Source: Eublepharis macularius
Lineage: Eukaryota > Chordata > Lepidosauria > Squamata > Eublepharidae
Length of the DNA stretch: 64,000 nt
NCBI RefSeq assembly: GCF_028583425.1
Contig: NC_072793.1
Span: 59,587,028 to 59,651,027 of the forward strand
Direction of reading: 5' to 3'
Each line of letters opens with the position of its first letter. The stretch's first letter is position 1. The position numbers and the translations under genes were made by a program. Below, in pieces: positions 12,399-23,929 of the stretch. The notes under the pieces were generated by a model, which did no database searches, was not told the origin of the DNA, and saw only the letters and a program-made list of their open reading frames with translations.

Positions 12399-12530
12399 CA
12401 AATGAGATGGTTTGATTCCATAAAGGAAGCCTTTTGCCTCCAGTAAGGCTGCTAATTATAGTACATTTTAGGCATCGTTAATTCATAGAGTTGCCATAAA
12501 TTGGAAATGACAGTACATGACACACACAGA

Positions 12531-13496
12531 TGTATGGCGAAAGAAAGGTTAAACTTTCTACACCTGCCACATACTTTAAGAAATCTTCCTAATTTCTTAA
12601 AGAATGGGATTACTGTGGTGTTTGCAGAACTATCTAGTACATACAAAGTTGTTTCATGTTTGCTATCTGCTTGTGAAACTTTCTAGCAGAGCTATCCAGT
12701 ATATTCAAGGTTTTTTCATGTTTTCTGTCTGCTAGTGAAACTTTCTAGCTTTCTCTCTGCCCACACTACAAAATAGTAACTTCACCATTTGCAAATATCC
12801 TGATAATTCAGTAAGAAATTTAACTGAGTATATTTTCCTGCACAAAAGTATAGTCTTACTAGTATCCCGTTTCTGTTTGTATTGGCTTGTAGAAGCAAGA
12901 AAACGCTTAAAAGTTGCATAATGTTGAATTTGCAAAACAACCCCTTCAATTCCTAGGGATTAAAGAACACAAGTGTGAGCAGGACAAAAAAAATGCTGTC
13001 AGTAATCTTTTCAATGTTAAGCAAGCAGAAAGGATTTTTACTTTTTTAAAAATGTAAAAATTAAGGTGGGTAGTGGGAACAGGCAGGTTTACTCAGTTTT
13101 AGCACCACTAAGATCTAACCTGCAGCACGATCAGAATGGAATTAAGGTCAGTGCAGTAGTGTTTGGTTTATATTTTAAGGACAGCATAACGTGAGACAAG
13201 TTGTAGGGATGATTAGAGAGGAAAGTAAAGCCTTCTGATAACACTAGCAAGCAATGTCTATAGTAGGATTTGTGCTTTAACAGCTTTCATTCCAGGAATA
13301 AAATGATGGCTGAACAGTTAATTCTGGAATCAGGATGGAATCATCACATGTTAGATTATTTGCACCACATGCAACCAGCATGCCATTTACTGCTCATGCA
13401 GTTTCCATGCTCCACATATTTTGCAGTTTAACATATTGTTGCCCTCTATATGTTCTGCTGCACAGCAAGTATGAGACTGGATAATATTAATGTTGC
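12531..13496. other. Stretch without recognised feature
   Basis: AT-rich DNA between BovB and the next hAT. A short near-duplicate motif with TTTTTTCATGTTTTC and TGTTTCATGTTTGC occurs at about 12.65-12.73 kb. No gene is seen. Confidence 0.5.
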
Positions 13497-13504
13497 ATCA
13501 GGAC

Positions 13505-14315
13505 TAGACATGGGCACGAACTGAAAAAATTTAACGAACCAGCAGTTTGTGGTTCGGTGCCAATGACAAACCTGAACCAGCGAACCGCAACGAACTTTTC
13601 CCGTTGCTGAACCGGTTCGAGGTTCGTGGTTTGTGGGCGTCAGAGCAGCCCCTGTTGGAATTAGAGAGCCCATATTCCTGGGAAGTGTTTAACAAGCTCT
13701 CCTCCAGCCATTACCCAAGTTTGGTCAAGATGGCAATAGGGATCCAAGCTCCAATTAAACTCTCTCTGTCTCTCTCCCCAAAGGCTAGCAAGTAGCAAGC
13801 AACAGCTCTGTCACACTCTACTGCTTGCTGACAGTGAAACCCAGCCTGGGAGCCCAGTGCTTTTTATAAGTTGAGGTCCCATTGAGCAACACAGGAGGTC
13901 TGTGGTTGGTTGTCAGAACTGCCTATCAGGGTTTGCACAGATGAGATTGGAGTGCCCATGGCTACAGAATACCCCTCCCCCCTCCCCCAGGTGTTTTCTC
14001 CCAGGTTGAAACCAGTTTACAGCTCCATGGTTGGAAGGAAGACCTGCCAATCAAGGTAAGCTGGGCTTCCATTTGGATTTCCAGGGCGACAGAAGGAGTG
14101 CAGACAGAGTTCAGGCATTTCCCCAGCTCCGTTTCCAGGGGATTGATTGATGGCGCCTGACTGTCTGGCTTCACGAACTGCGGAAGAACGCACCGAACCA
14201 GGCCTCGAACGCTGGTTCGTTGGCCGTTGACGCTCACAAACCACCGGATTGCGAACGGACGATCAGGCGGTTCGTGGGTTTTTTGTGTTTGTAATGCGGT
14301 TCGTGCCCATGTCTA
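13505..14315. mobile_element. hAT element with 17-bp terminal inverted repeats
   Basis: The ends TAGACATGGGCACGAAC and GTTCGTGCCCATGTCTA are perfect 17-bp inverses. Flanks ATCAGGAC and ATTGGGAC are an 8-bp duplication with two changes. The subterminal regions are rich in GAACC/GGTTCG repeats, which may be transposase binding sites. Only short frames inside; non-autonomous. Confidence 0.85.
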
Positions 14316-14445
14316 ATTGGGACTAGTGTGCCCTGCCTGTGTACTTGCTTTGCAGCCCTGTGATATTTGTATAAACATCTGTAAAGAAAAAGACTCTTAC
14401 TGTGATGACATCATAATTCCTTTTGCATGTTCCTTCAAAATCCAA

Positions 14446-14528
14446 TCCTAGGCATGTTCACTCAAGAGTAAGTCCTACTGAATTCAATGGGAAATACTTC
14501 CAACTAAATGTGCATCAGACTGCAGCTT
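14446..14528. repeat. Family G short palindromic repeat
   Basis: The sequence AATCCTAGGCATGTTCACTC ... GAATTCAATGGGAAATAC ... TGTGCATCAGACTGCAG is a fold-back motif centred on the AATGGG segment. Further copies are at about 29.44, 30.17, 31.19, 32.95 and 56.47 kb. Confidence 0.65.
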
Positions 14529-15435
14529 TCAAGTGGAAGAGCTGCTTCATAACTTCCCAATACATTAAGAAGAGTATTCCTTTTTAATTGCCAAGTATCT
14601 TGTGCAGTGCTAACTGTTAATTGGAGATGAAAGACATGGAGTCATAAACAAAAGGAAAGTCATGTCTTATGCAATTCACATTCTGTTCCTGAATGCTCTT
14701 GAAAATCACAGTTAACTAAAAAGATAGTTTCACACCCTGCAAAGAGAAATAACAGTCACCCGGCCGTTCAATCAACCAGTATGGCTGTATTAGATCCAGT
14801 GCTAACAAAGAAAAATGATAATTAGCTTAGGAGTTATTTGTGAGAAATCATGCGGGGTTTAGAAACGATGCCAAAAAGCCTTAGGTAAAGCTCTCGATCG
14901 CATAAGTCCTTGTCTCCACATGCAAACTTATATCTGGTTTCTCCTGAAGTTGGAGAAACAGGTACTGCTGTGTTACACCAAATATATCACATGCGTAGCC
15001 AGATAATGACATCAGAGGTATGAAATAAAAAACTGAAAGAGCCTTCACATTGTTCTGAGTGCTCAGAATGGGATCTTTTTAGTATCCGGTGGAACCATCC
15101 ATCAAGTATGTCACATAATGGAGAGGCAGGAAGCGGACAGCAAAGTAGAGTTTTAGCATCGGTGGAGCATCCTAGCAATAAATTTCAGCACCTTCCTGGA
15201 ACTGCAATCCTATGCACACTTACTTTGATGTGTCAATAAACTTGTTGGAATTCTCTTTGGAGTGGTCATGGTTAGGATTGTGCAGCACATCAAGAAATAA
15301 TCTTTTTACAAAAGGAGAATGTGCCAGTTTTTTCTCTCTCCAGCTAACACTATCTGACCAACTTGTCACCAAGCAGTTTTCATAGTCTTCATCTGATGGC
15401 ATTCCATAGCCACTCATGCCACTGTAAAAGGAGTT
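14529..15435. other. Stretch without recognised feature
   Basis: No gene or complete element. A short G-family remnant (GCAATCCTATGCACACTTAC) lies at about 15.2 kb. Confidence 0.5.
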
Positions 15436-15541
15436 GTAGTGCTTTAAAAATTGCTGTGGGACCCTGATCCAGAAAGTGCATATTGCCGTGCCATGTGTAC
15501 GTTCTGGATCGGGGTCCCACAGCAATTTTTAAAGCACTGCA
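15436..15541. repeat. Short hairpin element
   Basis: About 45-bp arms containing CTTTAAAAATTGCTGTGGGA and its inverse surround a centre near 15487. One arm has CCCTGATCCAGAA, the other TTCTGGATCGGGG. Looks like a palindromic MITE. Confidence 0.7.
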
Positions 15542-15639
15542 ACTGCTTCTAAAATGGTGTTGGCAGACGCAGGATGGACCTGTGGCCTCTGTCGCTTGTA
15601 GATTGGGCCTGAGCTTATCAGTTCATTGTCTAATACAGG

Positions 15640-15905
15640 TAACCTCTCTTCCTTTTCATCCTGCTTTTCTTTACCTCTGCAGCTTTCTTTCCACCCATCA
15701 CTCCATATAATCTTCTCCCCACGCCATGTAACAGCCCCACCATTACATCTTGCCAGATTCACTTCTTCTCCCTATCTCTTACCCTTCTTGTTCTCTCTCC
15801 CATTAATCTTTCCTCCTTCCTTCCTTCTCCCCAGAGCTCTTCATTCCCTTCCACTCTTCTCATTCTACCCTCAGTCACATCACCCTCTGTCTTTCCAGGA
15901 TCAGG
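15640..15905. repeat. Pyrimidine-rich stretch
   Basis: Long C/T-rich DNA on the plus strand with TTCC and TCTTCTCC runs. Similar stretches lie at 19.02-19.33 kb and 39.29-39.44 kb; two of the three sit just left of a hAT-B copy. Confidence 0.5.
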
Positions 15906-15951
15906 CCAGCTGCCACTTCTTGAGCTGCCCCAGGCCAGCAGTAGGGTTGCC

Positions 15952-16577
15952 AGGCCCCCTCGATCTCCCAGCGGGAGACTGGGGCCTGGCTCTTACCTTG
16001 GTGGCACTCATGTGCGTGCGCGCACTCCTGCAAGCATGATAACGTCACTTCTGGGAGTGACGTCATAATGCAGCCCCTGTTTGGGTGCTGATCAGGCCCA
16101 TTGTGGGCCCCTGCAGAGCGCAGGAACGCTCCCACGCCCCACAGGGGCCCACAACGGGCCCAATCCGCACCAAAACGGGCCCAATCGGTGCCCGTTTTGG
16201 CACAGTTCGGATCCATTTTGACACGGATTGGGCCCATTTTGGACCCCTGTGAAGCGTGGGAGCGTTCCTGAGCTCCACAGGGGCCCACAACGGGCCCGAT
16301 TCACACCAAAACGGACCCAATCCATGCCAAAACAGTTGCGGATTGGGCCCATTTTGGCATGGATTGGGCCCGTTGTGGGCCCCTGCGGAGCGCAGGAATG
16401 CTCCTGCGCTCCACAGGGGCCCCGATACAGGCCAAAACAGGCCTGATCCTGGGGCTGCTGTGCACGGGGGCGCGCAGCACCGCAGGGGGGCGCGCATGGA
16501 AGGTGCGCACCCCCCCCCGCTGGCCAGTTAATTGGGGGCGGGGGATCCCCCGCCCCACCCGGGGTCTGGCAGCCCTA
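15952..16577. mobile_element. hAT-B copy, complete, with perfect target duplication
   Basis: The ends TAGGGTTGCCAGGCCCC and GGGGTCTGGCAGCCCTA are inverted repeats flanked by a perfect 8-bp duplication GCCAGCAG (15944-15951 and 16578-16585). The interior has a canonical CRE palindrome TGACGTCA at 16058-16065 and a block of repeated CGGGCCCAATC / CCATTTTGG units in both orientations (about 16.08-16.44 kb). Non-autonomous. Confidence 0.88.
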
Positions 16578-16672
16578 GCCAGCAGACACACAGCTTTGGT
16601 AAGGAGGAGGTTGGGGAGGGGAAGGACTTCATCAGGGTCTAAGGCCATAGATTCCACCCTACAGAAGAACTA

Positions 16673-17219
16673 ATCTCTGCAATCTGGAGATTAGTTGTAA
16701 TTCCAGGAGGTCTCTAGGCCCTATCTGGAGGATAACCAAAAAGAGAGGCTCCCCCAAATGGGCAGGAGGGTAGTGTCATCTGGCCTCCCGACACTGACAG
16801 CTCCACCTAGTAGAAATAAGAAGAAAACCATATTATTAAGTGCATCTATCCTTTTTGGATGTTTTCCAAGTTTCTTCACACAGAACCTACAAGAAAAAGA
16901 AAAAAAGAAAAAAAAAACCCTGAACATTACCTTTAAATTGCCTCGCGCTGAATGTTTACTGGTGGCTGATGTTGTGATTCATGCACTTTATACGTCTATG
17001 TATGTGATTGTATTTATCCTGAGAATGCTTAATGGAATGTTCTGCATATTTTTGTAAGAGTTTCTGGAATGTTTTAGAATATTTATTATAGCACCTTGTC
17101 ACTTTAAAAAACTTGATAATTTGCACATATAAAATTCAATTTGAACTTTCTGGATCGGGTTTTTTCAACCCACTTTTCCTCCAGTTGTGGGTTATCCTAT
17201 CTGGAGGTTGGCAACCCTA
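16673..17219. mobile_element. hAT-C fragment split by a 464-bp insertion
   Basis: The right half of hAT-C (TCTGGAGATTAGTTGTAATTCC ... GGAGGTTGGCAACCCTA) is interrupted at 16731. See the next entry for the insert. Confidence 0.65.
16732..17195. mobile_element. Unclassified insertion with 12-bp target duplication
   Basis: CCTATCTGGAGG occurs on both sides (16720-16731 and 17196-17207), so the sequence between is an insertion. It starts ATAACC and ends GGTTAT, has an A-rich run near 16890-16918, and no recognised coding content. The long perfect duplication suggests a target-primed mechanism, but there is no terminal poly-A. Confidence 0.5.
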
Positions 17220-17316
17220 ACAGATCCCCACACTGTTATTTCTCTTTTCTAATATAATGCAGGAAACTGTCATCACAGCATCCATATTGCAATGCTATGA
17301 GATTGATATTAATATC

Positions 17317-17351
17317 TATCTATCTGTCTGTCTGTCTGTCTGTCTGTCTAG
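17317..17351. repeat. Tetranucleotide microsatellite
   Basis: A short run of TATC units passes into about seven TGTC units. Confidence 0.85.
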
Positions 17352-19628
17352 CAACAGAGAAGCTGTGACTCCTGGTATGACCCCATGCCACTCCAACATA
17401 CATCAATAATACATTTCTAAGTTAGCAAAAGGTAGAATGAGTTTTGATTTCTGCACACAGTCTCACTCCATGAACAGACTTTAAAGCTGTGAAAGGCTAT
17501 GGGGAAAGTACAGTGCTCTGCCAGCATGACCTCTCTCTCTTCGTAACAGTGTGGAACAAATGGACTCTTTCCAGTCTCACCTGCCCCCCCTCCGCCCCCT
17601 AGTGCTTCCATATTCTTTTATGGTCATAGCATCCTGGATGAATTTGCCTCAAAGTGCAGAACCAATGCTAAACCCAAATAGAATGTTTGTTTGTGTAACT
17701 GTTTATTTAGAGTTTATTTTATTTTAGTTACTTTTCTTTAGTTATATTACCCTGGGCTTAATTGTGTATCTTTACCCTTAAATGGCAAGCAAACTGCAAT
17801 GAGTTTGTTTCCTTCAGTTTCTGATATCCTATGGAACAAATGGTGTTATTCACGTTGTGTCCCTTGCAGATAAGCTGCTCTTTCATAGAAATCAGCCTCT
17901 CATTCATATCCTTGCACCCATATTCCTGTTTGCCTTCAGACATCAGTCCATCCCCTTAGTTCACTTGACTTTAGCTGACTGTGAAAGAGACTAGGGAAAG
18001 GGAAGAAAGAAGAGGCAATAGTATTGCAATACTATGCAAGAAAAACATTTATACCCAGTTATTGTTATTCCTAGTGTCAATAAGAATTACATCTCTTAGA
18101 TATACCTCACTTGTGGCCATTCCCTTAAATGGGGCAGAATCTGCAAATGGCTTAGTTGCAAGAGAAACAGGAGAGAAAAGGGGGGCATGGGGGTCAGAAT
18201 GGGAGGAAGGACAGAAGCGGGAGTGGCGCTTGGGGGGTGAGGGGTGGCTTAGAATCAGGTTCAGAAGGCAGTACAGGGATGGAATGATTTTGGAGGAAGA
18301 GGAAAGCAGAGGCAGTCTCAAGACAGCCAGGTATACAATGCTCGGAGCTCAGGTGTGGGAGGAAGGGTAGAGGCCAAAGAGTGTGTGAGGTTAAGAAGGA
18401 TGCGAGATTTAGAGCATACTCTGCCCAGACCTGAAGAGCTAGCATTGTCTTGGTAGTGGAGGTAGGTCTGGAGGATGAACCTAACTGGCTGGAGAGCTTG
18501 GATCTCACATTGGATCTCATGTTTCCCAACCTTTGGGGGGTCTTGTGATAATTGTAGAAGCTCAAAAATTACTTTATCGGGATCTGCTTTGGGGGCTTTA
18601 CAGGAGATTATCCCGTTTTGTGATTAATTCAGGACTGTGGCTCAATTTCACTATCTGATGGATTTGGTGTTATTTTGGAAACTCGTTTAAGGATTCTGGA
18701 ATGTTTGCTGAAAGTCTCACAAGGATTGACCCATCTTATGATGACACTAGAATCTGGGAGTGATTTCATGGAGCTAGAAGACAAGTCCAAACGCTGCACT
18801 GCATAGTTTCTCACAAGCCATCCTCTTGAGCTATCATTTGATTTGATTTGATTTCCTTCACAAGTTAATTAAAGTTACTGGTTATAGCTAGATGGAGTCT
18901 CCCTTATTCTTTTCTAACATCTCTGGCCCGGAGCTAGTTGGGGTGAGGCAGTACAGTCTGTCCTATATCTTTGGGGTATCATATGGTCTTGAGATTAAAG
19001 GAGCTTTAGGGTAATATTTTTCTACCCACAGCACCCATTCCCCCTTCCATTATCTAAGTTTCACTTTTCTTTAACTCCTCCTTTAATCCTTCTACTCTCC
19101 CATCACCCCTCAACTTTACAACACCACCTTCATAGCTTCAGCCCATTCCCTAGCCCTTATCTCCATACTGTATTTTCCCTCCTCCATTTCTCCTCCATCA
19201 TAATTGCCCTCTCTTTCTCTGCAGGATCACATTAGCCCCCTAAATTGCCCCCTTTACCACACCACACCTTGTCACCCACCCCATCCTTCAGATCTATCGA
19301 CCATCACCATCACCCTTACATCTCCTGTTCCAGCAAGGGGCAGGGGAAGAGATGCAAGAGTGATAATGTAAAGTAGTGAAGCAGAGACTCTGTCTGCTGC
19401 CTAGCCCAGCTAACACAGCCTCGGTTAGTACTTGCCTCCTTTCTTTTGCTACATGAATTGCCAGTCTCTTCAAGATATTTTGTGCAGGACTCTTTCAGTC
19501 ACTCACTAAGAGGTTTATTGTGCCAGGAAAACTCCCCCTCCTTCAGTTTCCTGTGCCCAGTCAAGGGAGCAGTGGGGGAAAATGGGGATAACGTTACAGC
19601 CCCCTCCTGGACCTCCTAGATCATCTTA
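17352..19628. other. Stretch without recognised gene
   Basis: Unique-looking DNA with a purine-rich part at 18.15-18.4 kb and a pyrimidine-rich part at 19.02-19.33 kb. Open frames there follow composition. Confidence 0.5.
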
Positions 19629-19744
19629 GGGTCAAACCACATGAGACAAAATACACTTGAATTACACTCAAATACACACGAATTACAAAATACACTCGGA
19701 TTACCCGTGTAATTCGAGTGTATTTTGTCTCGTGTGGAGACCCA
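19629..19744. repeat. Short hairpin element
   Basis: The arms GGGTCAAACCACATGAGACAAA-type and its inverse TTGTCTCGTGTGGAGACCC flank a centre made of ACACTCAAATACAC and CTCGAATTACACGG-like repeats. Palindromic MITE, family unknown. Confidence 0.7.
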
Positions 19745-19952
19745 CAGGGGCTGTGACATTATTTCTGGGTGATCACCCAGAAGTGGTCACAGATCTGTGC
19801 CATTTCCCCCTCACAGGTTCTACCCCCACCCAAAGTTCCTGGGGTTTGTGGGAGTGGGGCTGACAACCCTACTCATTACTTTCGGCATCAGTGTCTCTTC
19901 CTTACCGAAAGCAGCTTATCAACAGCAATGGGCTACCTAAGAAAGGCTCAAA

Positions 19953-20290
19953 CTAGGGTTGCCAGGCACGGCCTGGCAACTGGCAAGAGTCTGAGGACCA
20001 GAGACATGGGAGGCACCATAAGGCAATGGCATGGCATCACTCTGGAGGAACCGGAGAAGTGATCTCATGCATCTCTAGGAATCACCAGAAACTCTATAAT
20101 AAAACGATAGTTTCTGATAATTACTGAAGCAGATTGATGGCACCTCTGGATTTCCCCCAAAGCAATGTCATGCAGCCATTTAATTACTTTTTTTAAAACA
20201 TGATTTTCTCCCTCTAGCTGGAGTGGCAGTGGGAAACATGAAGTAAGGGTGGGGTATTCTCCTCCTCTATGGAAACCTAGGGATCCTAGC
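19953..20290. repeat. Diverged GTTGCCAGG repeat
   Basis: Begins TAGGGTTGCCAGGCACGG and carries the AGTTTCTGATAATTACTG motif of family E in its middle. No clear right end. Confidence 0.35.
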
Positions 20291-20395
20291 ACAAAGCCAG
20301 GGTGAGACCCTCCAACAAATCTAAGTGCCAACTCTGTCCTCATACATCCTCAGGCAATATGACCCCAGGTTCTCATAACATCAGGTATACCATCT

Positions 20396-20690
20396 TGATA
20401 GGGTTTCCAGGTCCCTGTCCCCTCCCAGCGGGAGGTAGGCTACCTGAGACTTACCTTCTGAGGCCTCCTCATGTGCATGCACGCTCCCAGGCTTGCACAA
20501 TGATGTCACTTCCAGGAAGTGATGTATCACACTGGCCATTGGTGTGCTCGCTGCACTTTGCACAGGGCTAATTCTGACCCATTTGGAGCCAAAATTGGTC
20601 TCGACGAAGTGTAGGAGCATACTCACAGCACGATGATGTCACTTTGGGAAGTGATATAATTGGCCTCCCCCAGAAGCATGCTGGTGCATA
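20396..20690. mobile_element. hAT-B copy, incomplete or diverged
   Basis: Begins ATAGGGTTTCCAGGTCCCTG with the CCCAGCGGGAGG motif seen in the 16-kb copy, then CACTTCCAGGAAGTGATG and two TGATGTCA sites. No matching right end was found. Confidence 0.6.
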
Positions 20691-20694
20691 CTTT

Positions 20695-20945
20695 CCCAGG
20701 TTGCCTGCCAGTGGTGGGCAATCACTGGAGAGTTTGCCAAGCTTTTGACACAGAGGCAAGCTGTTGACACATGATGGCATAAGATGTAGGCTTACCAGTT
20801 GCCTACCAGTGGCGGGCAATCATCCAGGAGTTTGCTGGGAATCAGCAAGCAACCCAGGAAACCCCTGGGAGATTGCCCACCACCATCGGGCAACTTCACC
20901 TCACCTTTACCTCATGCCATCATGTGTCAGTAGCTTGTTCCTGAT
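20695..20945. repeat. Hairpin repeat
   Basis: CAGTGGTGGGCAATCACTGG and the later CAGTGGCGGGCAATCATCC are direct copies, while GATTGCCCACCACCATCGGG and CATGATGGCATAAG / CATGCCATCATGTG are inverted. Old composite hairpin. Confidence 0.45.
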
Positions 20946-21129
20946 ACAGGATAAACAGTTTTTATTATCTTGTGAAGACACTGACCTATCAAGTTATTCT
21001 AGTTCTCTGGGAGGTAGATCATTACTACAAGATTGTACTGGAAACATAATGGTCAAAAACTGAATTTTGTGGTTTAGATATATAAATTCAATTTAGTTAA
21101 AAATATATGTTTTTGTTATGATTCCAGAT

Positions 21130-21770
21130 ACTGTGTGGCAAGAAGGATCTTCCTAGGAGTGGCATCTTCCTGGGTAGTTGGGGCCTGGAGTTCAGAACCT
21201 GGGTTGCCAGAGTGGGGGGGAGAAGCTTGAGCCAAAGCACAGTTGCCTACTCTGAAGGCAACACCTGAGACTTGGGTTAGACTTGGGGCCAGAATCCTGC
21301 AAAAGATAAAGTCCGCTAGAGCAAATGCCTGGCTTCAGAGCTGGAGTGCAGGCTGCAAGCCTAGCAATGTGTCTCTGCTCAACTGCTTCCATACAGGCCC
21401 ACTTTCTCCACTGCTCCCGCTGGGTGGCAGCTGAGTCTGGTGGGCTCGTGGTCCTGGACCTGAAATTGGCCTGGCCAAGGGATAACTGCCACTGGGTCTG
21501 GAACTTCGACTGGGTCTTCCAGTGGTGAGATCTCAACTGTAGGCACTTGGAGCATGGCCTTGGGAACCAGGGGCTCTGGCTCTGAAGGAAATACTGTGTT
21601 GCCGGGGTCTTCCCAGGCCCCTGATCTGCCTCAGACAGTGTTCCTCTCTCTTCCTTCAACTCATGGGGTTCCTCTCTTGAGGAGCCTGAGCCTGGCTCAG
21701 AGGACCTATGCTGGACCACACTGGTGGTGTGCCATTTGCAAATGCTACACGTGAACATACAATTCAAGTT
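21130..21770 (-). other. GC-rich block with a 191-codon open frame, unassigned
   Basis: The minus-strand frame 21767-21192 encodes a Ser/Gln/Pro-rich peptide without any domain I recognise. It has no splice or start context that stands out. It may be the remnant of an element 5' region. Confidence 0.25.
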
Positions 21771-22535
21771 ACCCCTAAATATTTGTAAAGTAAGCCTGGC
21801 TTTCTAAGCATGTTTGAAAAGTTACTGAACTCTCTCCCTTTATAGCTGATAAAGTGCATTTTCAAAGAACGTTCTGAGAAATACCATTTAATGAATTTGC
21901 TTTTTGTGTGCCAGCTTAATCCCTAAATTCAAATTTAATTAAAATGGTCTAGGATTAAAAACAGCACATGTTATGCCTTGAAACTAAATTCATTATTCTC
22001 AGACAAGCTGTGATTCACAAACAAGTTTTGCCTGTTTTCATGCTAGGGTCATGTCAAGTGTTTTGCCTCTATGTAACTATGCCTGTAGGAAGCCTCAACG
22101 TCACTTAGGTGGCAAATCCTGGGCAGTAGCATTTCAGATGGTAGTTGGGAGCTCATATGGTGGTATAGTATAGTGGTTAAGAAAATGGATTGTGATCTGA
22201 GAGGTAACTAGTTCACATTTCAACACATGCTCATTAGGTGCCTGAGATAAGCCATTCTTGTCTCAGATGTTTGTTGGGAAGGCAGAGATCTTGAAGGATA
22301 TTGTATTTCCCACTTCTGATGGAGTTTGTCTGACCCTTGTAGACTTGGTTAAGATCCAAGGAGTTATACTGGATACCGCACCACCCATACCCCAAACCCC
22401 ACCTTCTCCAGGCTCTACCCCCAAGTCTCTAGGAATTTCTGAACATAAGTGTTGGCAACTCTAGGCCCAGGAAATCCAGCAGTGTAGTATTGTGGAAGAT
22501 AGTAGTAGGTAGAAGGAATCAGCAGTTGGCTGCAT

Positions 22536-22719
22536 TAGGGTTGCTATCTATGGGTTGGGAAATTCCTGGAGATTTGGGGGCGGCGCCTGAGGTGGGTAGA
22601 GGAGGGACTTCAGTGGGATATGATCCAAATCAGCCATTTTCTCTAGTTCTCTCTGTAGTCTGAAGACTAAGTGTACTTTAAGAAGATCTCTAGGCCTCAC
22701 CTGGAAGTTGGCAACCTTA
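22536..22719. mobile_element. hAT-C copy
   Basis: Begins TAGGGTTGCTATCTATGGG and ends GGAAGTTGGCAACCTTA, with the family interior GGGAAATTCCTGGAGATTTG. Short non-autonomous element. Confidence 0.7.
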
Positions 22720-22847
22720 CGGTACTGCATCCACACATCCTGCACAGTGTGTATATGCTAGCTCCAGCTACTCGGGGAAGTTTTAGGAGGGATCAGTGAT
22801 TCCCCAGAGTGGTTTTTTGGCAAGGCCTCTGGCTATAGTGTTCCCAG

Positions 22848-23089
22848 GCTTCCTGCTTGGCAGGAGACCTCCCACCAATTACCTCCATTGCCTGCTGCTG
22901 CTTGGAGCAGTCGAGGGAGAAAAATAAAATAAAAATGCTGGTGTCCTCCACTCTGGCACATCACTTCTAGGTTGTGCTGTGGGTAGCTTGAGGAATCGCC
23001 ATAGTGTTTCTGGCCATTCCTACAGCTACCCACTGTCTCTCCTGGGTTGTATCTCTCACTAGTTGCCAGGCTTGGCCTAAGAAGTAGGA
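22848..23089. repeat. Family E hairpin repeat
   Basis: The ends show GGCTTCCTGCTTGGCAGG and GTTGCCAGGCTTGGCC. The middle carries AAAATAAAATAAAAATGCTGG, GGCACATCACTTCTAGG and GTTTCTGGCCATTCCTACAG, all shared with the copy at 23.9-24.3 kb. Confidence 0.5.
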
Positions 23090-23929
23090 TTGCCAATTTC
23101 CAGGTGTTTTTATCACATTCACTAGCTATGTTGCAGATATCCCCACCTCCACTTCAGCAATGAAGAGCTGAACCTGAAGTGCTGAGAAAATGTGAGATCC
23201 TCAGAACAATGCACTGGCTTGATGAAATGTGTCTGGATCACCTGTAATGAATAATATTTGTGAACTTATTATGCAAAAACACTTTCCCTGAAAAGTCTCA
23301 ATGATTCTTTGGTTCTAAGGTTTTTGGACTGCATTCATATGGAATTATTGGAAAATATTAATGAAGTGCGAAAGAAAAGTAGCACAAAAAAACACTGATC
23401 GAAAGCTGTCACAATACAATAAGACATTGTAGATGGTTTTGTTTCCCTCGAACCTGTTGTAGGCAGGAAGCAGAAAGAGGTGTGCCAGGGCAACTAACCG
23501 TGTGTTCAATTTTCCCATCGTTTGGGATCCCGGAAGCATACTCTTTCACATATTTCTGAGCTGTCAGGTTGTGTGCCAGTAGAATATTTGCTATGTATCA
23601 TGGGTGGATGAAGCTATGTGGCAATACAACAAATACGCTCTGCTGTATTGCAAAACTCAGTTTGACCCCAGAAATGTCACACTGGGTGATTGTGGTTGTT
23701 TATTATTCTGCCACAGCCTGAAAGTTGAAAATAATGACACACACACAAAATATACAAACATAAAAATGAATTTGATTAAATAAAGCATCCAAAGCACACA
23801 AAATTGAAAGTAGAAAAAATTCCAGAAGTAACGGTAGTATAATGCCTTTTTATTAGGACTAACCAAAATCTCACAAACTGATGTGCTAACTTTCAGGTTC
23901 TTCAGTATCCTTTATTAGGCTGGAGGGTT

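Larger units (their letters stand above)
6805..12530 (+). mobile_element. BovB (RTE-clade) LINE, old, split by four insertions
   Basis: Endonuclease and reverse transcriptase of BovB can be followed in order: ELKWTGQGTFS near 6.82 kb; LHGKPINITIQIYTLITDTE and DALIFIGDWN around the first insertion; GKFGLG and LKEFCEASICSLQ near 8.4 kb; SDHELLIAK-like sequence near 8.62 kb; DLNNIPEEFKDYVKNRF at 9.24 kb; FIDYSKAFNCMENKKLW near 10.2 kb; RQGCTLSPYLFNLCAEHIKK near 10.4 kb; and the 3' end CATAGAGTTGCCATAAATTG near 12.49 kb. Many stops and frame changes show it is long dead. BovB is known for horizontal transfer between squamates and ruminants. Confidence 0.85.

Noticed and set aside
15875-16673. Open frames with repeated GPxxA/MGPFW-type peptide units
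   Set aside because: They are translations of the repeated CGGGCCCAATC modules of hAT-B and have no start, splice or domain support.
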